Shown here piece by piece: positions 1-8,556 of a stretch of 64,000 bases of DNA; within the stretch, counting starts at the first letter, position 1; each line of letters begins with the position of its first letter. The stretch is from Streptomyces noursei ATCC 11455 (lineage in GTDB: Bacteria; Actinomycetota; Actinomycetes; Streptomycetales; Streptomycetaceae). The translations under genes and the position numbers were made by a program. The stretch is taken from NCBI RefSeq assembly GCF_001704275.1, contig NZ_CP011533.1, positions 124,001 to 188,000 on the forward strand, written 5' to 3'. The notes below the pieces were generated by a model. That model saw only the letters and a program-made list of their open reading frames with translations, had not been told where the DNA came from and made no database searches.

Positions 1-514
1 ACTTCACGGCGTTGACCGGTGCGGTCAGGTCGGTGAGGTAGCCGGACAGACGCGCATGTGGGAACCAGTGGCGCGCGCTGCGGGCAGCGCCCTGCGAGAC
101 GGAATCCTCCAGCCCCGTGAGCACCGCAACGGTGTAGGTAGCCACGGTGACCACCAGAATCTTGGCGTCCGCCACGCGTTGAGGATTGCAGCGCCACCAG
201 CCCTGCAAGGCGGCCAGGAGTTCCTCTTCTGTCAACGTCACGCCGAAGCCGACCCATCTCCTGTTGTCTTCCTCAACGGGAGTTGCCGCGTCAGCCCTCA
301 AGACGGCCACCTCGCCCGCTGGAACCCCTGAGAGGTCTGCGTCGGGCAGCCGCTGCAGCGCCTGAAGGGCGTCATCCGGGATCACCTGGCCGTACCCTCC
401 CCCCTCGAACCACCCCTTCCGCACACCCGGCACCAGCCCCGTCGCGAGGAGCTTATTGACGGTGGGAATCGAGAAGCCCAGAGCCTGCCCCACCTGCCTC
501 GTGGTGACAGTCAT
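1..514 (-). CDS. HTH-type DNA-binding protein, 3' end outside window
   Basis: This is an open frame on the minus strand that runs off the left edge without a stop, so at least 171 residues are visible. The ATG at 514-512 follows a strong Shine-Dalgarno (GGAGGG, about 5 nt upstream). The first 30 residues (MTVTTRQVGQALGF, then SIPTVNKLLATG) read like a helix-turn-helix or excisionase-like fold with a recognition helix. The rest is acidic and mixed, and I do not recognise the family. Two palindromic sites lie directly upstream, the nearer only 17 bp from the start codon, which suggests autoregulation. A KorA/ParB-like plasmid regulator is possible but not shown. Confidence 0.7.
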   Translation of the reverse strand, partial: MTVTTRQVGQALGFSIPTVNKLLATGLVPGVRKGWFEGGGYGQVIPDDALQALQRLPDADLSGVPAGEVAVLRADAATPVEEDNRRWVGFGVTLTEEELLAALQGWWRCNPQRVADAKILVVTVATYTVAVLTGLEDSVSQGAARSARHWFPHARLSGYLTDLTAPVNAVK

Positions 515-530
515 CCAACCCTCCTACGCC

Positions 531-548
531 TTTTAAGTATGCTTAAAA
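531..548. promoter_or_regulatory. Palindromic operator-like site 1
   Basis: TTTTAAGTATGCTTAAAA lies 17 bp upstream of the ATG at 514. Its reverse complement occurs exactly inside the larger palindrome at 578-619, with 59 bp between centres. AT-rich palindromes stand out in this DNA. The position suggests a repressor or ParB-like binding site for the adjacent HTH protein; this is inference. Confidence 0.6.
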
Positions 549-577
549 CGCATCCAGGATACACGTCGCAGATGGTT

Positions 578-619
578 GACGCCAATGCCTTTTAAGCATA
601 CTTAAAAGGCATTGGCGTC
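578..619. promoter_or_regulatory. 42-bp perfect palindrome (operator-like site 2)
   Basis: Two perfect 19-bp arms (GACGCCAATGCCTTTTAAG and its complement) flank a 4-bp centre CATA. The inner 18 bp (590-607) is the reverse complement of site 1. The rest of the 515-875 interval between the partial HTH gene and the NsdA-like gene shows no convincing gene. The symmetry fits a dimeric regulator's binding site, a partition or transfer site, or a cruciform; a transcription terminator is less likely because the U-tract is inside the stem. Confidence 0.6.
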
Positions 620-875
620 TCGTCCATCCCACCGCTCGTCCAAGCCGACGCCCACCATCTGTGACCAGGTTCGGCGCCCTCGGGTAACTGTGGCGGAGTC
701 GCCGATCACAGCGCGTGCGGTGCGCCGGCCCGCTACCGACCGCGCGGAATCACGCCTGAGACGGCGCCGCCAATTCCCGACAGGAGAGGGAGGGGCGGCA
801 TGCGCCTCGTCGCCATCGTCGAAGGCGACCTGAAGCTGTGTGGAATCGTTACGGCCCCGGCGGTGGGCGCCGGGG

Positions 876-2327
876 CTACGCCCGGTGAGGCTGGGGTTTC
901 GAGGGTGATGAGACCGCGTGCTGAATCTGCTCTCGGAGGTCGGCCGCCTCATGGGTTGCGACGAAGGGCTCTGCCTCGTCATGGAGTTCGATCAGCCTAT
1001 CGGCGACTCGCGTGGAGGTGACAGCACCGAAAAGCTCTACGGCTGCGGCGGTCTCTTCTCGCGCTCCCGCCAGCTCGCCCACTACGAGGTGAGTGCGCGC
1101 CAGCCCCAGCCGGTCGAAGGCCATGCTTCGCACGCGATTGTCCGGTCGAAGGTCAAGGGCTTCGGTCAAGAGCCTCACGGACTTCTCCGCGCGCTGGGCC
1201 CGGCGCGCGGTGGTGTCGCTCTTGGCGGCGATCTGGTGGGCAACACCGAGGGTGGCACACAGCTCGGCACGATCGAAGAACGCCATGTGTGGCGGTTCCT
1301 CTGCTGGGTTGATCCGGGTGAATGCCTCCTCGGCACGGCCGGCGGCGCGTTCGCTCTCATCGCTGAAGCCGAGCAGGGCGTGGAAGCGCGCTTCCAGCGC
1401 GGCGAGCATGGAGATGGTGGATGGGCTCGCCTGGCGTCGGGCGCCGTACTGGGCGAGGTGGACCAGGTCCACGGCGTCCTCGATGTGGCCTAGGTGCGAC
1501 ATCTGGCGGGCCATGCACTGGAGGATGTGCGCTCCGAGGGCCGAATCCCGGCCCTCGGAGGCGGCATGCAAGGCCGTGATGAACAGTTGTTGGGCGCTGG
1601 TGTGAAGGCCGGAGTCGAACGCCATCCAACCAGCAACCGATCCGAGGTCTGCGACGGCCGCGAAGAGGTGGCGTCCGACGCTTTCGGTGTAGGCGCATGC
1701 GTCCAGCATGGCGGTGGCGTCGGCCATCTGGGCGACGACCGCTTTTCGGGACAGCATCCCGCCGAGGCGGTTGTCGGAGTCGCGGAACATGCGGGTGAGC
1801 TCTTGGAGGCCCTCGACCTCCGTCATGCCGATATGGCGACCGGAGGTTTCGGTGTAGGGCTGGCCTGTGACGGTGCCCTTCGCGGAGGTCCAGAGGGCGA
1901 GGGGGGTGAGCAGGTCTTCGCCGTGGTGAATGCGCGCGGCGTCCTCGCCGTTGCGGGTGTGCGGCAGCATGAGTTCGCTCCGGGTCAGGTGTGCGATGGC
2001 CTCGACCGTTCCAGCCGCGTTCCAGGGGAGGTCCGGGCGGTCAACTCGGATCACTCTGATGCTGGGAAAACCAAGGTCAGGGCCGGTGAGAGGATGGCCA
2101 ACGCGCTCGGCGAGGACGCTGGCGATCAGCTCGGGCAGGGGCTCGCGCGGCGTCTCGCCAGCTAACCAGCGGCGTACGCGGCTCTCGTCCGGGCTTACCT
2201 GCCGGTGGCCGCGAGCGCGGGCGAGCTGTGCAACGGCACGGGCGAGCCCGACGTTGGACAAGCCAGACCTGACGAGCCAGTGAGCCAGCAGCGCGTTGGG
2301 CTGCCGGTTGAGGGCGGGACGTCCCAT
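876..2327 (-). CDS. NsdA-like transcriptional regulator (HTH plus TPR-like repeats)
   Basis: 483 residues. The N-terminal ~90 residues form an HTH-like region (LLAHWLVRSGLSNVGLARAV, then SRVRRWLAGETPR), followed by an alpha-helical, Ala/Leu-rich region resembling tandem TPRs. This matches the streptomycete NsdA-like family, members of which influence development and antibiotic production. The ATG at 2327 has GGAGG about 10 nt upstream. It is divergent from the lasso-peptide genes, whose first gene begins 239 bp away, so it could control them; this is inference from position. I see no frame breaks. Confidence 0.75.
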   Translation of the reverse strand: MGRPALNRQPNALLAHWLVRSGLSNVGLARAVAQLARARGHRQVSPDESRVRRWLAGETPREPLPELIASVLAERVGHPLTGPDLGFPSIRVIRVDRPDLPWNAAGTVEAIAHLTRSELMLPHTRNGEDAARIHHGEDLLTPLALWTSAKGTVTGQPYTETSGRHIGMTEVEGLQELTRMFRDSDNRLGGMLSRKAVVAQMADATAMLDACAYTESVGRHLFAAVADLGSVAGWMAFDSGLHTSAQQLFITALHAASEGRDSALGAHILQCMARQMSHLGHIEDAVDLVHLAQYGARRQASPSTISMLAALEARFHALLGFSDESERAAGRAEEAFTRINPAEEPPHMAFFDRAELCATLGVAHQIAAKSDTTARRAQRAEKSVRLLTEALDLRPDNRVRSMAFDRLGLARTHLVVGELAGAREETAAAVELFGAVTSTRVADRLIELHDEAEPFVATHEAADLREQIQHAVSSPSKPQPHRA

Positions 2328-2565
2328 GAGGTGGCGCCTCCAAAGAGCTGGACTCCCAGCGTAGGCAGAGGCGTTCAGCTGCGGAACGGTCTGGAGTTTT
2401 TCGCCGTAATTCGCCGAGGCACACGCCGATACGGCGCCGAGGCAAGCGCCGCCCGACGCCGGTGTCCGCCGAGTTCCTGGCCCGTTCCCCCTGTGGTGAT
2501 CTGGTCATGCCACAGCGGACAGGCCGCCGTGGAGCACCACCCGTCGAACCTTCTCGGAGGTAGCC

Positions 2566-2721
2566 ATGAGCGTGACCACTGACGTCCCCACCACTGTCGA
2601 GGAGACCCCGGCGCTGGCCCTGACTTTCGACCTTCCCACGACCCAGTCGGGCGAGGCCGCGATCCTCGGGCGCCAGCCGAACAACGACGGCGACAACTCC
2701 GGCGCCATGTTCTTCGAGTGA
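2566..2721 (+). CDS. Lasso peptide precursor (51 aa)
   Basis: The ATG at 2566 follows GGAGGTAGCC, and the gene sits immediately upstream of the lasso cyclase, the usual place for the A gene. A roughly 34-residue Thr/Glu/Pro-rich leader is followed by a candidate core starting at Gly35: GRQPNNDGDNSGAMFFE. Asp41 (ring position 7) or Asp43 (position 9) could take the isopeptide bond, and Phe49-Phe50 could act as plugs. Odd points: position -2 is Ile rather than the usual Thr, and the leader has ETPAL where YxxP is expected for RRE binding. The role is clear from context; the cleavage site is inference. Confidence 0.75.
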   Translation: MSVTTDVPTTVEETPALALTFDLPTTQSGEAAILGRQPNNDGDNSGAMFFE

Positions 2722-2802
2722 TCACCAGCACCTGACCGCTGCTGGTTGAACCTGGGGGCCGGGTACACCGGCCCCCAGGGTCTTGAGAAGGGGAGGAGAG
2801 GC

Positions 2803-4569
2803 ATGCACGGGGAATGGATGACTGGCTGCGGGCATAGGGAGCATGCGTGGGCCGGCGAGCGGCAGATTGACGGTATGCCCGGGGTCGCAGTAGCCCGGGG
2901 GTGCCGAGTTGAGGTGCTGGCAGGATGGGGGGCTCGTGTGGCTCTGGTCGGGGACGTCTGTCTGTCCGACGACGACAGGCCGGTCCTGGTCGAGGCTGCC
3001 TCTGCGGGCCGGTGGAGCGACCTCACGCGGTGCCCGGGGTCGTATTGGGTGATCGCGGAGAACAGCAGAAACCGGTTCGTCTGTGGTGATCTTTCCGGGC
3101 TCCGGTCCATCTTCTACACCGAGCAGGGCGGACACACCCTCTGGTCGACCAGTGCCCGCGGGCTGGCCGAGCGCCGCCGCGCCCCGCTGAACCTGGCGTT
3201 GACTGCGGCGCACTTCACGGTGGGCGCGGAACATTGGCTGGACCGCACACTGTATGACGGGGTGTTCGCCGTTCCGGGTGGCTTCGGTCTGCTGTTGGGG
3301 GGAGAGCGCCCACAGCTGATCGACGTGACAGGCATAGCGCCGGACCTCACGCTCTCCGAAGGGGCCAGCGCATTCGGCCAGGCTCTGCAGACAGCTGTGC
3401 ATCGGCGGATGAGCAGCGCCGATGGACTCGCCAGCGCCGACGTCTCCGGCGGCTTGGACTCCACCGCCCTGGCAATCACGGCCTCCGCGGTCGGAGAGGT
3501 CCGCGCCGTCACCTATGCCGATGCCTACACCAGCGCCGAGGATCTCTTCTTCGCTCGGCGGGCGGCTGTGCACATGGGGGTCAAGCTCCACGTGGGGCGA
3601 GGTGGTGTGGAGCAACTGCCGTTCGCGTGGACATCGTCCCAACCCATCCCCGACCAGCCCGCCGCGGCCAGCCTGACCATGGCGCAGAGGCATCTCTACC
3701 TGGAGCCGGCGGCGAACCTCGGAGGCATCCATTTCACGGGTGATGGCGGTGACGTGGTCCTCGACTCGTGCTCGGCTGTCTGGGTCGGGATGGTGCAGTC
3801 CGGCGAGCGAAGGGCCGCGCATCGGGAAGTGACCAACTGGGCTCGCGCCCGTAACCGTTCTCCCCGAGATCTGTGGCGGGCTGTTACCCGAGCCGCCGGC
3901 TCCGGGTACGGCGGTGCGCTGGAGGAGGCGGCTCGTCAGATGGAGACGGGTGGCGTCGAGGGCAAACGACCGGGCGTGTGGTCGTGGTGCCACGTGGGGC
4001 AGTCCAGCGGGTGGTTGACTGCGGCCGGGCGCGATCAGGTCGCTGCGTTGCTCCGCGAGGCGGCGAAAGTTGCCACGTCGTTGAGAGCGGACCTCACGGA
4101 GCAGCAGTCGTCCCTCCGTTTGGTCGGCGCGGACGTCCGCAATACGGCGCCGCTGGCGGCGGCGTGGGGGGTGCGGCCGGTTTATCCGTACCTGGACAAC
4201 GAGGTGGTGCGCGCGGCGTTCGCGATCGCACCTGCGGAACGGCACGGTGTCACGGCCTTCAAGCCCCTGCTGGGTGTGGCGTTGCCGCAGCTGCCGTCGT
4301 GGCTAACCAGCCGGACGAGCAAGGGCTCGTTCAGTCGCCAGCTGATCGCCGGGATGGTCCATCACCGAGCACGGCTGGCACACCTGTTCCGCGACAGTGT
4401 CCTGACGACGAGCGGTCTGCTCGATCCGGAGCCCGCGATCACCGCGCTGGCTGGTGTGGAAGGCGTGCGCTCCGACGCCCTGTACGACCTTCAGCGCCTG
4501 GCGATGGTCTGTCAGTGGCTCGCTGCGAACGGCCGTCACGACGGCCAGCTCTTGGAGGCCGCATGCTGA
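2803..4569 (+). CDS. Lasso peptide macrocyclase (asparagine synthetase-like, C protein)
   Basis: 588 residues from the ATG at 2803, chosen because GGGGAGGAGAGG precedes it; an upstream in-frame TTG has no ribosome site. The N-terminal part resembles a glutamine amidotransferase domain (GDLSGLRSIFY). The ATP-binding PP-loop SGGLDS is at residues 215-220. A later segment (RPVYPYLDNEVVRAAF, then FKPLLG) is typical of lasso cyclases and beta-lactam synthetases. It should adenylate the Asp side chain and form the isopeptide ring. The stop overlaps the next start (ATGCTGA), indicating translational coupling. It appears intact. Confidence 0.9.
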   Translation: MHGEWMTGCGHREHAWAGERQIDGMPGVAVARGCRVEVLAGWGARVALVGDVCLSDDDRPVLVEAASAGRWSDLTRCPGSYWVIAENSRNRFVCGDLSGLRSIFYTEQGGHTLWSTSARGLAERRRAPLNLALTAAHFTVGAEHWLDRTLYDGVFAVPGGFGLLLGGERPQLIDVTGIAPDLTLSEGASAFGQALQTAVHRRMSSADGLASADVSGGLDSTALAITASAVGEVRAVTYADAYTSAEDLFFARRAAVHMGVKLHVGRGGVEQLPFAWTSSQPIPDQPAAASLTMAQRHLYLEPAANLGGIHFTGDGGDVVLDSCSAVWVGMVQSGERRAAHREVTNWARARNRSPRDLWRAVTRAAGSGYGGALEEAARQMETGGVEGKRPGVWSWCHVGQSSGWLTAAGRDQVAALLREAAKVATSLRADLTEQQSSLRLVGADVRNTAPLAAAWGVRPVYPYLDNEVVRAAFAIAPAERHGVTAFKPLLGVALPQLPSWLTSRTSKGSFSRQLIAGMVHHRARLAHLFRDSVLTTSGLLDPEPAITALAGVEGVRSDALYDLQRLAMVCQWLAANGRHDGQLLEAAC

Positions 4570-4859
4570 TCCCCGCCCCTCAGGTCTATTGGCGCCGCTG
4601 TGCCGGTGGAGGGACTGCCGTGCTCGACCTGGGTTCCTGGCAGTGCCACATGTTCCACGGGAACGGCGCCCGTGTGTGGGACGCGATCACTTTGCGGGGA
4701 GATCTCTCCGGCCTCGCCGAGGAGATCGCCATCCCCGCCGGAGCGGATGTCGCCAGCGTGCGCGAGTCGATCGACGCGTACACGGAAAGCCTGTGCGCCA
4801 TGGGCCTGCTGGTTGATCCTGCGGTGCCTCGTCGGCGCCGGTGGTGGTGGTTTCGGTGA
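4563..4859 (+). CDS. Lasso RiPP recognition element protein (PqqD-like, B1)
   Basis: 98 residues, ATG at 4563 overlapping the cyclase stop. The size, the GNGARVWDAI segment and the pattern of a three-strand sheet followed by helices fit the PqqD-like RRE family that binds the precursor leader and delivers it to the peptidase. The C-terminus is unusually basic and aromatic (RRRRWWWFR). Its stop overlaps the GTG of the next gene (GTGA), so B1 and B2 are coupled. Confidence 0.85.
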   Translation: MLIPAPQVYWRRCAGGGTAVLDLGSWQCHMFHGNGARVWDAITLRGDLSGLAEEIAIPAGADVASVRESIDAYTESLCAMGLLVDPAVPRRRRWWWFR

Positions 4860-5284
4860 CCGAGATGGTCCACGCGCCGGCCGCCCCGCCGTGGCGGCGA
4901 CGGATTCCGGCGACCCTCGCCGTGCTCGCCGCGCTGTCGGTCAAGATCCTGCCTTCGCGTTGGAGAGGCCGCGCCCGGATCCACCTCGCGCGCTGCTGCA
5001 GCTGGCTGCCGGCTGCCTCCCCCCAGCATGTCCGCGGCCTTTACGACGCCGTCGTTGCCTGCCAGCCAGCATGGTGGCCTGGGCAGATCGACTGCAAGGA
5101 GCGGGCGCTGGCCACTGTGCTGGCAACAGCCCTGACGGGCCGACGATGCCACCTGGTGATGGGGGCCCGTTGTCTGCCAGATGCCTTCCACGCCTGGGTT
5201 GCAGCTGCTGACGGCACGCAGATCGGCGTCGAAGAGGGCGGCGGCTCCGATCATCCGTGGGAACCGGTCTACACCTCCCCCTGA
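4856..5284 (+). CDS. Lasso leader peptidase (transglutaminase-like, B2)
   Basis: 142 residues from the GTG at 4856; an in-frame ATG at 4841 is possible but the GTGA overlap with B1 favours the GTG. The transglutaminase-like catalytic triad is visible: Cys80 in DCKERAL, His112 in FHAWV and Asp119 in ADGTQIG. It should cleave the leader before cyclisation. Separate B1 and B2 genes are the usual actinobacterial arrangement. No frame break is seen. Confidence 0.88.
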   Translation: MTEMVHAPAAPPWRRRIPATLAVLAALSVKILPSRWRGRARIHLARCCSWLPAASPQHVRGLYDAVVACQPAWWPGQIDCKERALATVLATALTGRRCHLVMGARCLPDAFHAWVAAADGTQIGVEEGGGSDHPWEPVYTSP

Positions 5285-5351
5285 CTGCCGGGGCGGGGGC
5301 GGACTTGAGTCATCCCACCCCCGCCACCGGATCACCCGATCGAGTGATCCG

Positions 5352-6873
5352 ATGGTTGCGCGATTGACCCTCTCTGGGCGTGACCAGCACGAACACGCTC
5401 CAGGTCGAGGAATGGCGTTGAACGTCTGCCGCAGCTACGCGCCAATGGGACGCGTGACTTCACCGCCCACGGCGGATCCGCCTGCAACACCGGGTCCGCC
5501 CCCCATGATGCAGCTCCAAGACGACACGCACGCAGCCGCGAAGACGTGCGTCAGCACCCGGGCCATTGCCGCTCGGCTCCCGGCGACGCTGCGCCGCGCC
5601 TGGCACCTGAGTTGGCAGGCCGATCGACGCACCGTGCTGGTGCTCGTCGCCTGCACCCTCGCCTACGCCGTCCTCACCGCCGTTGCGCTGCGATCCACGG
5701 CCGCCTTGTTGGAGGCCCTGCTCGCTCCGGGAGAAGCCGCTGATCGGCTCCGCCATGCCCTACCTGCTATCGCGCTCGTCGCTGGCACAGCCTGCGCGAG
5801 CTATCTGGCGGATGGCGGCGCCCGTCTGTCGGCCCGCCGCCTGGCCCCGCAGGTCAACCGGGACGCCGACCTCGCCGTCATCACCGCCTGCACCGACGCC
5901 GAACTCGGTGCCTACGAAAACCCCGAATTCGACGACGCACGGTTCGCCGCCACCCAGGGCGCGGAGAAGACCCCCGAACTGATCAGCGGCGCCCAGAACC
6001 TCATCTCCGCCTGCGCCCAGCTCATCGCCGCAGTGATCGTCGTCAGCACCCTCAACGTCCTGCTGCTCATGTTGCTGCTCCTGGCAGTCGTCCCCCGAGT
6101 TTGGGGGGCCGTTCGCGCCGCCCGGCTCGACCACGACGCCGCTCATCGCAGTCTGGCCGACAGCCGCCTGCGCCGGGTCTTGGCGCAGTACACCACCGAC
6201 CGTGGGACTGCGGCGGAGATCCGCTCAGGCACCATGGGAACCTTCCTCCTTACGCAGTACCGCATCATCTCCGGCCGCCTGGAGAGCGAACAGATGACGG
6301 CGGCCCGACAGGCCGCGCTCACGCAGGGCATGGGAGATTTGCTGTCCACCGTCGCGCTGGCTGTCGTATGGTCCGGCATCGTCTTCCTCATGCTTACCGG
6401 TCACATGGCCGTGGCCGCCGCAGGCACCACCGTCCTGGTGATTCGCACGGCCAGTGGAGCCCTGACCAGCACCGTCCGCGCAGCGGCCCGCCTGTTCGCC
6501 ACCAGCCTCTACATCGCAGACTGGGCTAGGTTCCTCGACGGCGCGCACGCCTGGGCAATGCGCCGCGGCACCACGCCTGCCCCGCTCGTGGGGCCTGAGA
6601 CGATCAGCGCCCGCGGCCTCACCTTCACCTATCCCGGGAAGACCGAGGCTGCTGTCACCGACGTCAACCTGGATATCCGTCGTGGCGAGGTCATCGCCCT
6701 CGTCGGAGAGAACGGTTCAGGTAAGACCACCCTTGCCAAGTTGCTGACCGGGCTCTATCTCCCCCGCGCCGGCACGGTCACCTGGGACGGTCACGATGTA
6801 GCCGACCTTCGCCCCGACACCTTGTGGCGCACGACAGGGGTGGTCCCGCAGGACTACACACGTTGGCCTCTAG
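5352..6873 (+). pseudogene. Lasso ABC exporter, 5' part (split by IS)
   Basis: Type I ABC exporter half: membrane domain with about six hydrophobic segments, then the nucleotide-binding domain with Walker A (GENGSGKTT) and Q-loop (VPQDYTRW). The frame is cut at 6870-6873 (CTAG) by the 1087-bp IS5-family element. Joining 6873 to 7965 restores TRWPLAARENITLG. Candidate starts are ATG 5352, 5412 or 5505, none with a strong ribosome site. The product would export the lasso peptide and often confers self-immunity. As it stands it lacks the signature motif, Walker B and H-loop. Confidence 0.88.
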
Positions 6874-6892
6874 GGACTGTATTGAGTCGTGA

Positions 6893-7415
6893 TCATGTGG
6901 TTCGGATGAGGTCCTTGATCCAGATCATGGAGGCGCGAAGGTGGAGTCCGGCTTGGTAGCTCTCGGGGGTCTTGTCGTAGCGGGTGGCGATGCCACGCCA
7001 GGCTTTCAGCTTGTTGATCAGGCGCTCAACCGTGTTCCTCACCTTGTAGAGCTCGGCGTCGTGGCTGAGGGGCCGGCCGCCTCGGCGGCCCTTCTTCTTC
7101 CGGTTGGCAGCCTGGTCCTTCTTCTCTGGTATGACCGCCTTGATCTGGCGTTTGCGCAGGTAGGCGCGGTTGCCACGGGAGGAGTACGCCTTGTCGCCGG
7201 CGACCGCGTCGGGGCGGGTGCGGGGACGCCCGATGGGGCCGCGGACCCGGATCTTCTTCAGCACGGGGATGAACTGAGGGCTGTCGGCGGCCTGTCCGGC
7301 GGTCAGGATGATCGCGAGTGGGCGGCACTGGCGGTCGGCGGCGAGGTGGACCTTGCTGGTCTGTCCGCCCCGCGAGCGCCCCAGCAGGGCGGCCTTCAGC
7401 CGGACTCGGTGCCGG
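6893..7415 (-). CDS. IS5-family transposase, OrfB (copy 1)
   Basis: The -1 frame relative to OrfA carries the second catalytic Asp (GDKAYSSR) and the C-terminal Glu region ([19 protein letters not shown]). It ends 20 bp inside the left inverted repeat side. No good independent start is visible, so expression as an OrfA-OrfB fusion is likely. Confidence 0.8.
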
Positions 7416-7914
7416 CGTCGAAGGCGTCTTCGCTCCTCGCGGACGGGATCGCCGTCCTGTCCGCCTTGTCCTTCCGGGCTGCCCCCTTTTGCCGGGCCTT
7501 CTCCTCCTCGGCGGCGGCTTTCTCCAGGGCGGTCAGGACTTCGTCATCCAGGTGCATCCCGGCGGCGTCGTGGTGGGCGCGAGTGGTGGTGGAGTCCACG
7601 CTGACCAGGGACAAGTCCACCTCGTCCCGCTTGGCAGCCTCGGCGATCAGGCCCTCCAGCAGGGTCTCGAAGACGCCGGCGTCCCGCCACTGGCGAAAAC
7701 GGTTGTGGACGGTGGACCAGGCTCCGAACTTCTGCGGCATCTCCCTCCATTGCCCGCCCGACCTGAACTTCCAGATCACGCCCTCGAACTGCTGCCGCAG
7801 CCGTTCGGGATACGGGCCGTACCTGCCTATCGGTAGGTACGGCCCGATGAACTCCCACTCTTCATCAGTCAGTTGCACCCGCGTCATGAAAGACGATCTA
7901 CCAGGACGTGCCAC
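7396..7914 (-). CDS. IS5-family transposase, OrfA (copy 1)
   Basis: 172 residues with the N-terminal DUF4096-like region (LTDEEWEFIGPYLP) and the first catalytic Asp segment (SVDSTTTRAHHDA). It ends at a TGA after DAGTESG, where the -1 frame continues into OrfB ([10 protein letters not shown]), so a fused transposase probably arises by -1 frameshifting, as in related IS5 subgroups. Confidence 0.85.
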   Translation of the reverse strand: MARPGRSSFMTRVQLTDEEWEFIGPYLPIGRYGPYPERLRQQFEGVIWKFRSGGQWREMPQKFGAWSTVHNRFRQWRDAGVFETLLEGLIAEAAKRDEVDLSLVSVDSTTTRAHHDAAGMHLDDEVLTALEKAAAEEEKARQKGAARKDKADRTAIPSARSEDAFDAGTESG

Positions 7915-7960
7915 GCGACGCAGGCCGATTCCGCAGATTGATCACGACCCGATACAGGCC

Positions 7961-8470
7961 CTAGCCGCCCGGGAGAACATCACTCTCGGACAACCCCAGG
8001 TCGGCGGTGACCAGACCGTGAGGCGTGCCGCTGAACTGGCCGGAGCAGACTCTGTCATCGACGGCCTCCCTCAGGGCCTCGACACCTCCTTGGCCCGCTC
8101 CTGGTGGGGTGGACACGACCTCTCCGGCGGCCAGTGGCAGCGCATCGCCATCGCGCGCGCTTTTCATCGCGATGCTCCGGTCCTCGTCCTGGACGAACCC
8201 ACCGCCGCGCTGGACGCTCGTGCCGAGCACAAGGTCTTCAGCCGGCTTACTCGACTGGCCGCGGGGCGCACCGTGCTCTTCGTGACCCACCGGCTCGCCA
8301 ACACACGCCTCGCCGACCGCATCCTGGTCCTGAAAGACGGACACGTTGTCGAGAGTGGCTCGTACGAGCAACTGCTCACGGGTGGCGGCCTTTTCGAGGA
8401 GCTCCACCGACTGCAAGAGGCTCCGGACAGGCCATCTGCTCACAGCGTCGCAGCGCCCGCGGGCACGTGA
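7961..8470 (+). pseudogene. Lasso ABC exporter, 3' part
   Basis: In-frame continuation of the exporter after the IS: signature LSGGQ, Walker B (VLVLDEPTAAL), D-loop and H-loop (FVTHRL), then a short C-terminal tail. An open frame antisense to the IS transposase runs in phase into this part, so a chimeric read-through product lacking Walker A is conceivable but would not be an active ATPase. Confidence 0.88.
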
Positions 8471-8508
8471 ACGGAGATAGACCTGCGGCCCGCTTCGTCA
8501 AATGCAGC

Positions 8509-8537
8509 GTGGGGAGAAGGCGAAGCCCTCTCCCCAC
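8509..8537. terminator. Bidirectional hairpin terminator
   Basis: GTGGGGAGAAGGC and GCCCTCTCCCCAC pair at 12 of 13 positions around a tiny loop. The hairpin lies between convergent genes (exporter 3' end and JmjC gene), so it probably ends transcription from both sides. Confidence 0.65.
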
Positions 8538-8556
8538 ATCCCGCCGAACTCCCACC

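Larger units (their letters stand above)
6874..7960 (-). mobile_element. IS5-family insertion sequence, copy 1 (1087 bp)
   Basis: Terminal inverted repeats match at 19 of 22 positions (left GGACTGTATTGAG, right complement GGCCTGTATCGGG). CTAG is duplicated at 6870-6873 and 7961-7964. It carries two minus-strand transposase frames. A copy at 17776-18862 has the same orientation; the one difference I noticed is G6965 versus A17867, which is synonymous. Confidence 0.93.

Noticed and set aside
56..331. Plus-strand 91-codon frame at the left edge
   Set aside because: Antisense to the HTH gene, which has a strong ribosome site and a sensible protein sequence.
2722..4245. 507-codon open frame on the minus strand opposite the lasso cyclase
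   Set aside because: Antisense shadow of a high-GC3 gene: no ribosome site and no recognisable domain, whereas the plus frame has the PP-loop and cyclase motifs.
6941..8470. 509-codon plus frame running through the IS into the exporter 3' half
   Set aside because: The first two-thirds are antisense to the IS transposase; the phase match to the exporter is accidental, although read-through is conceivable.
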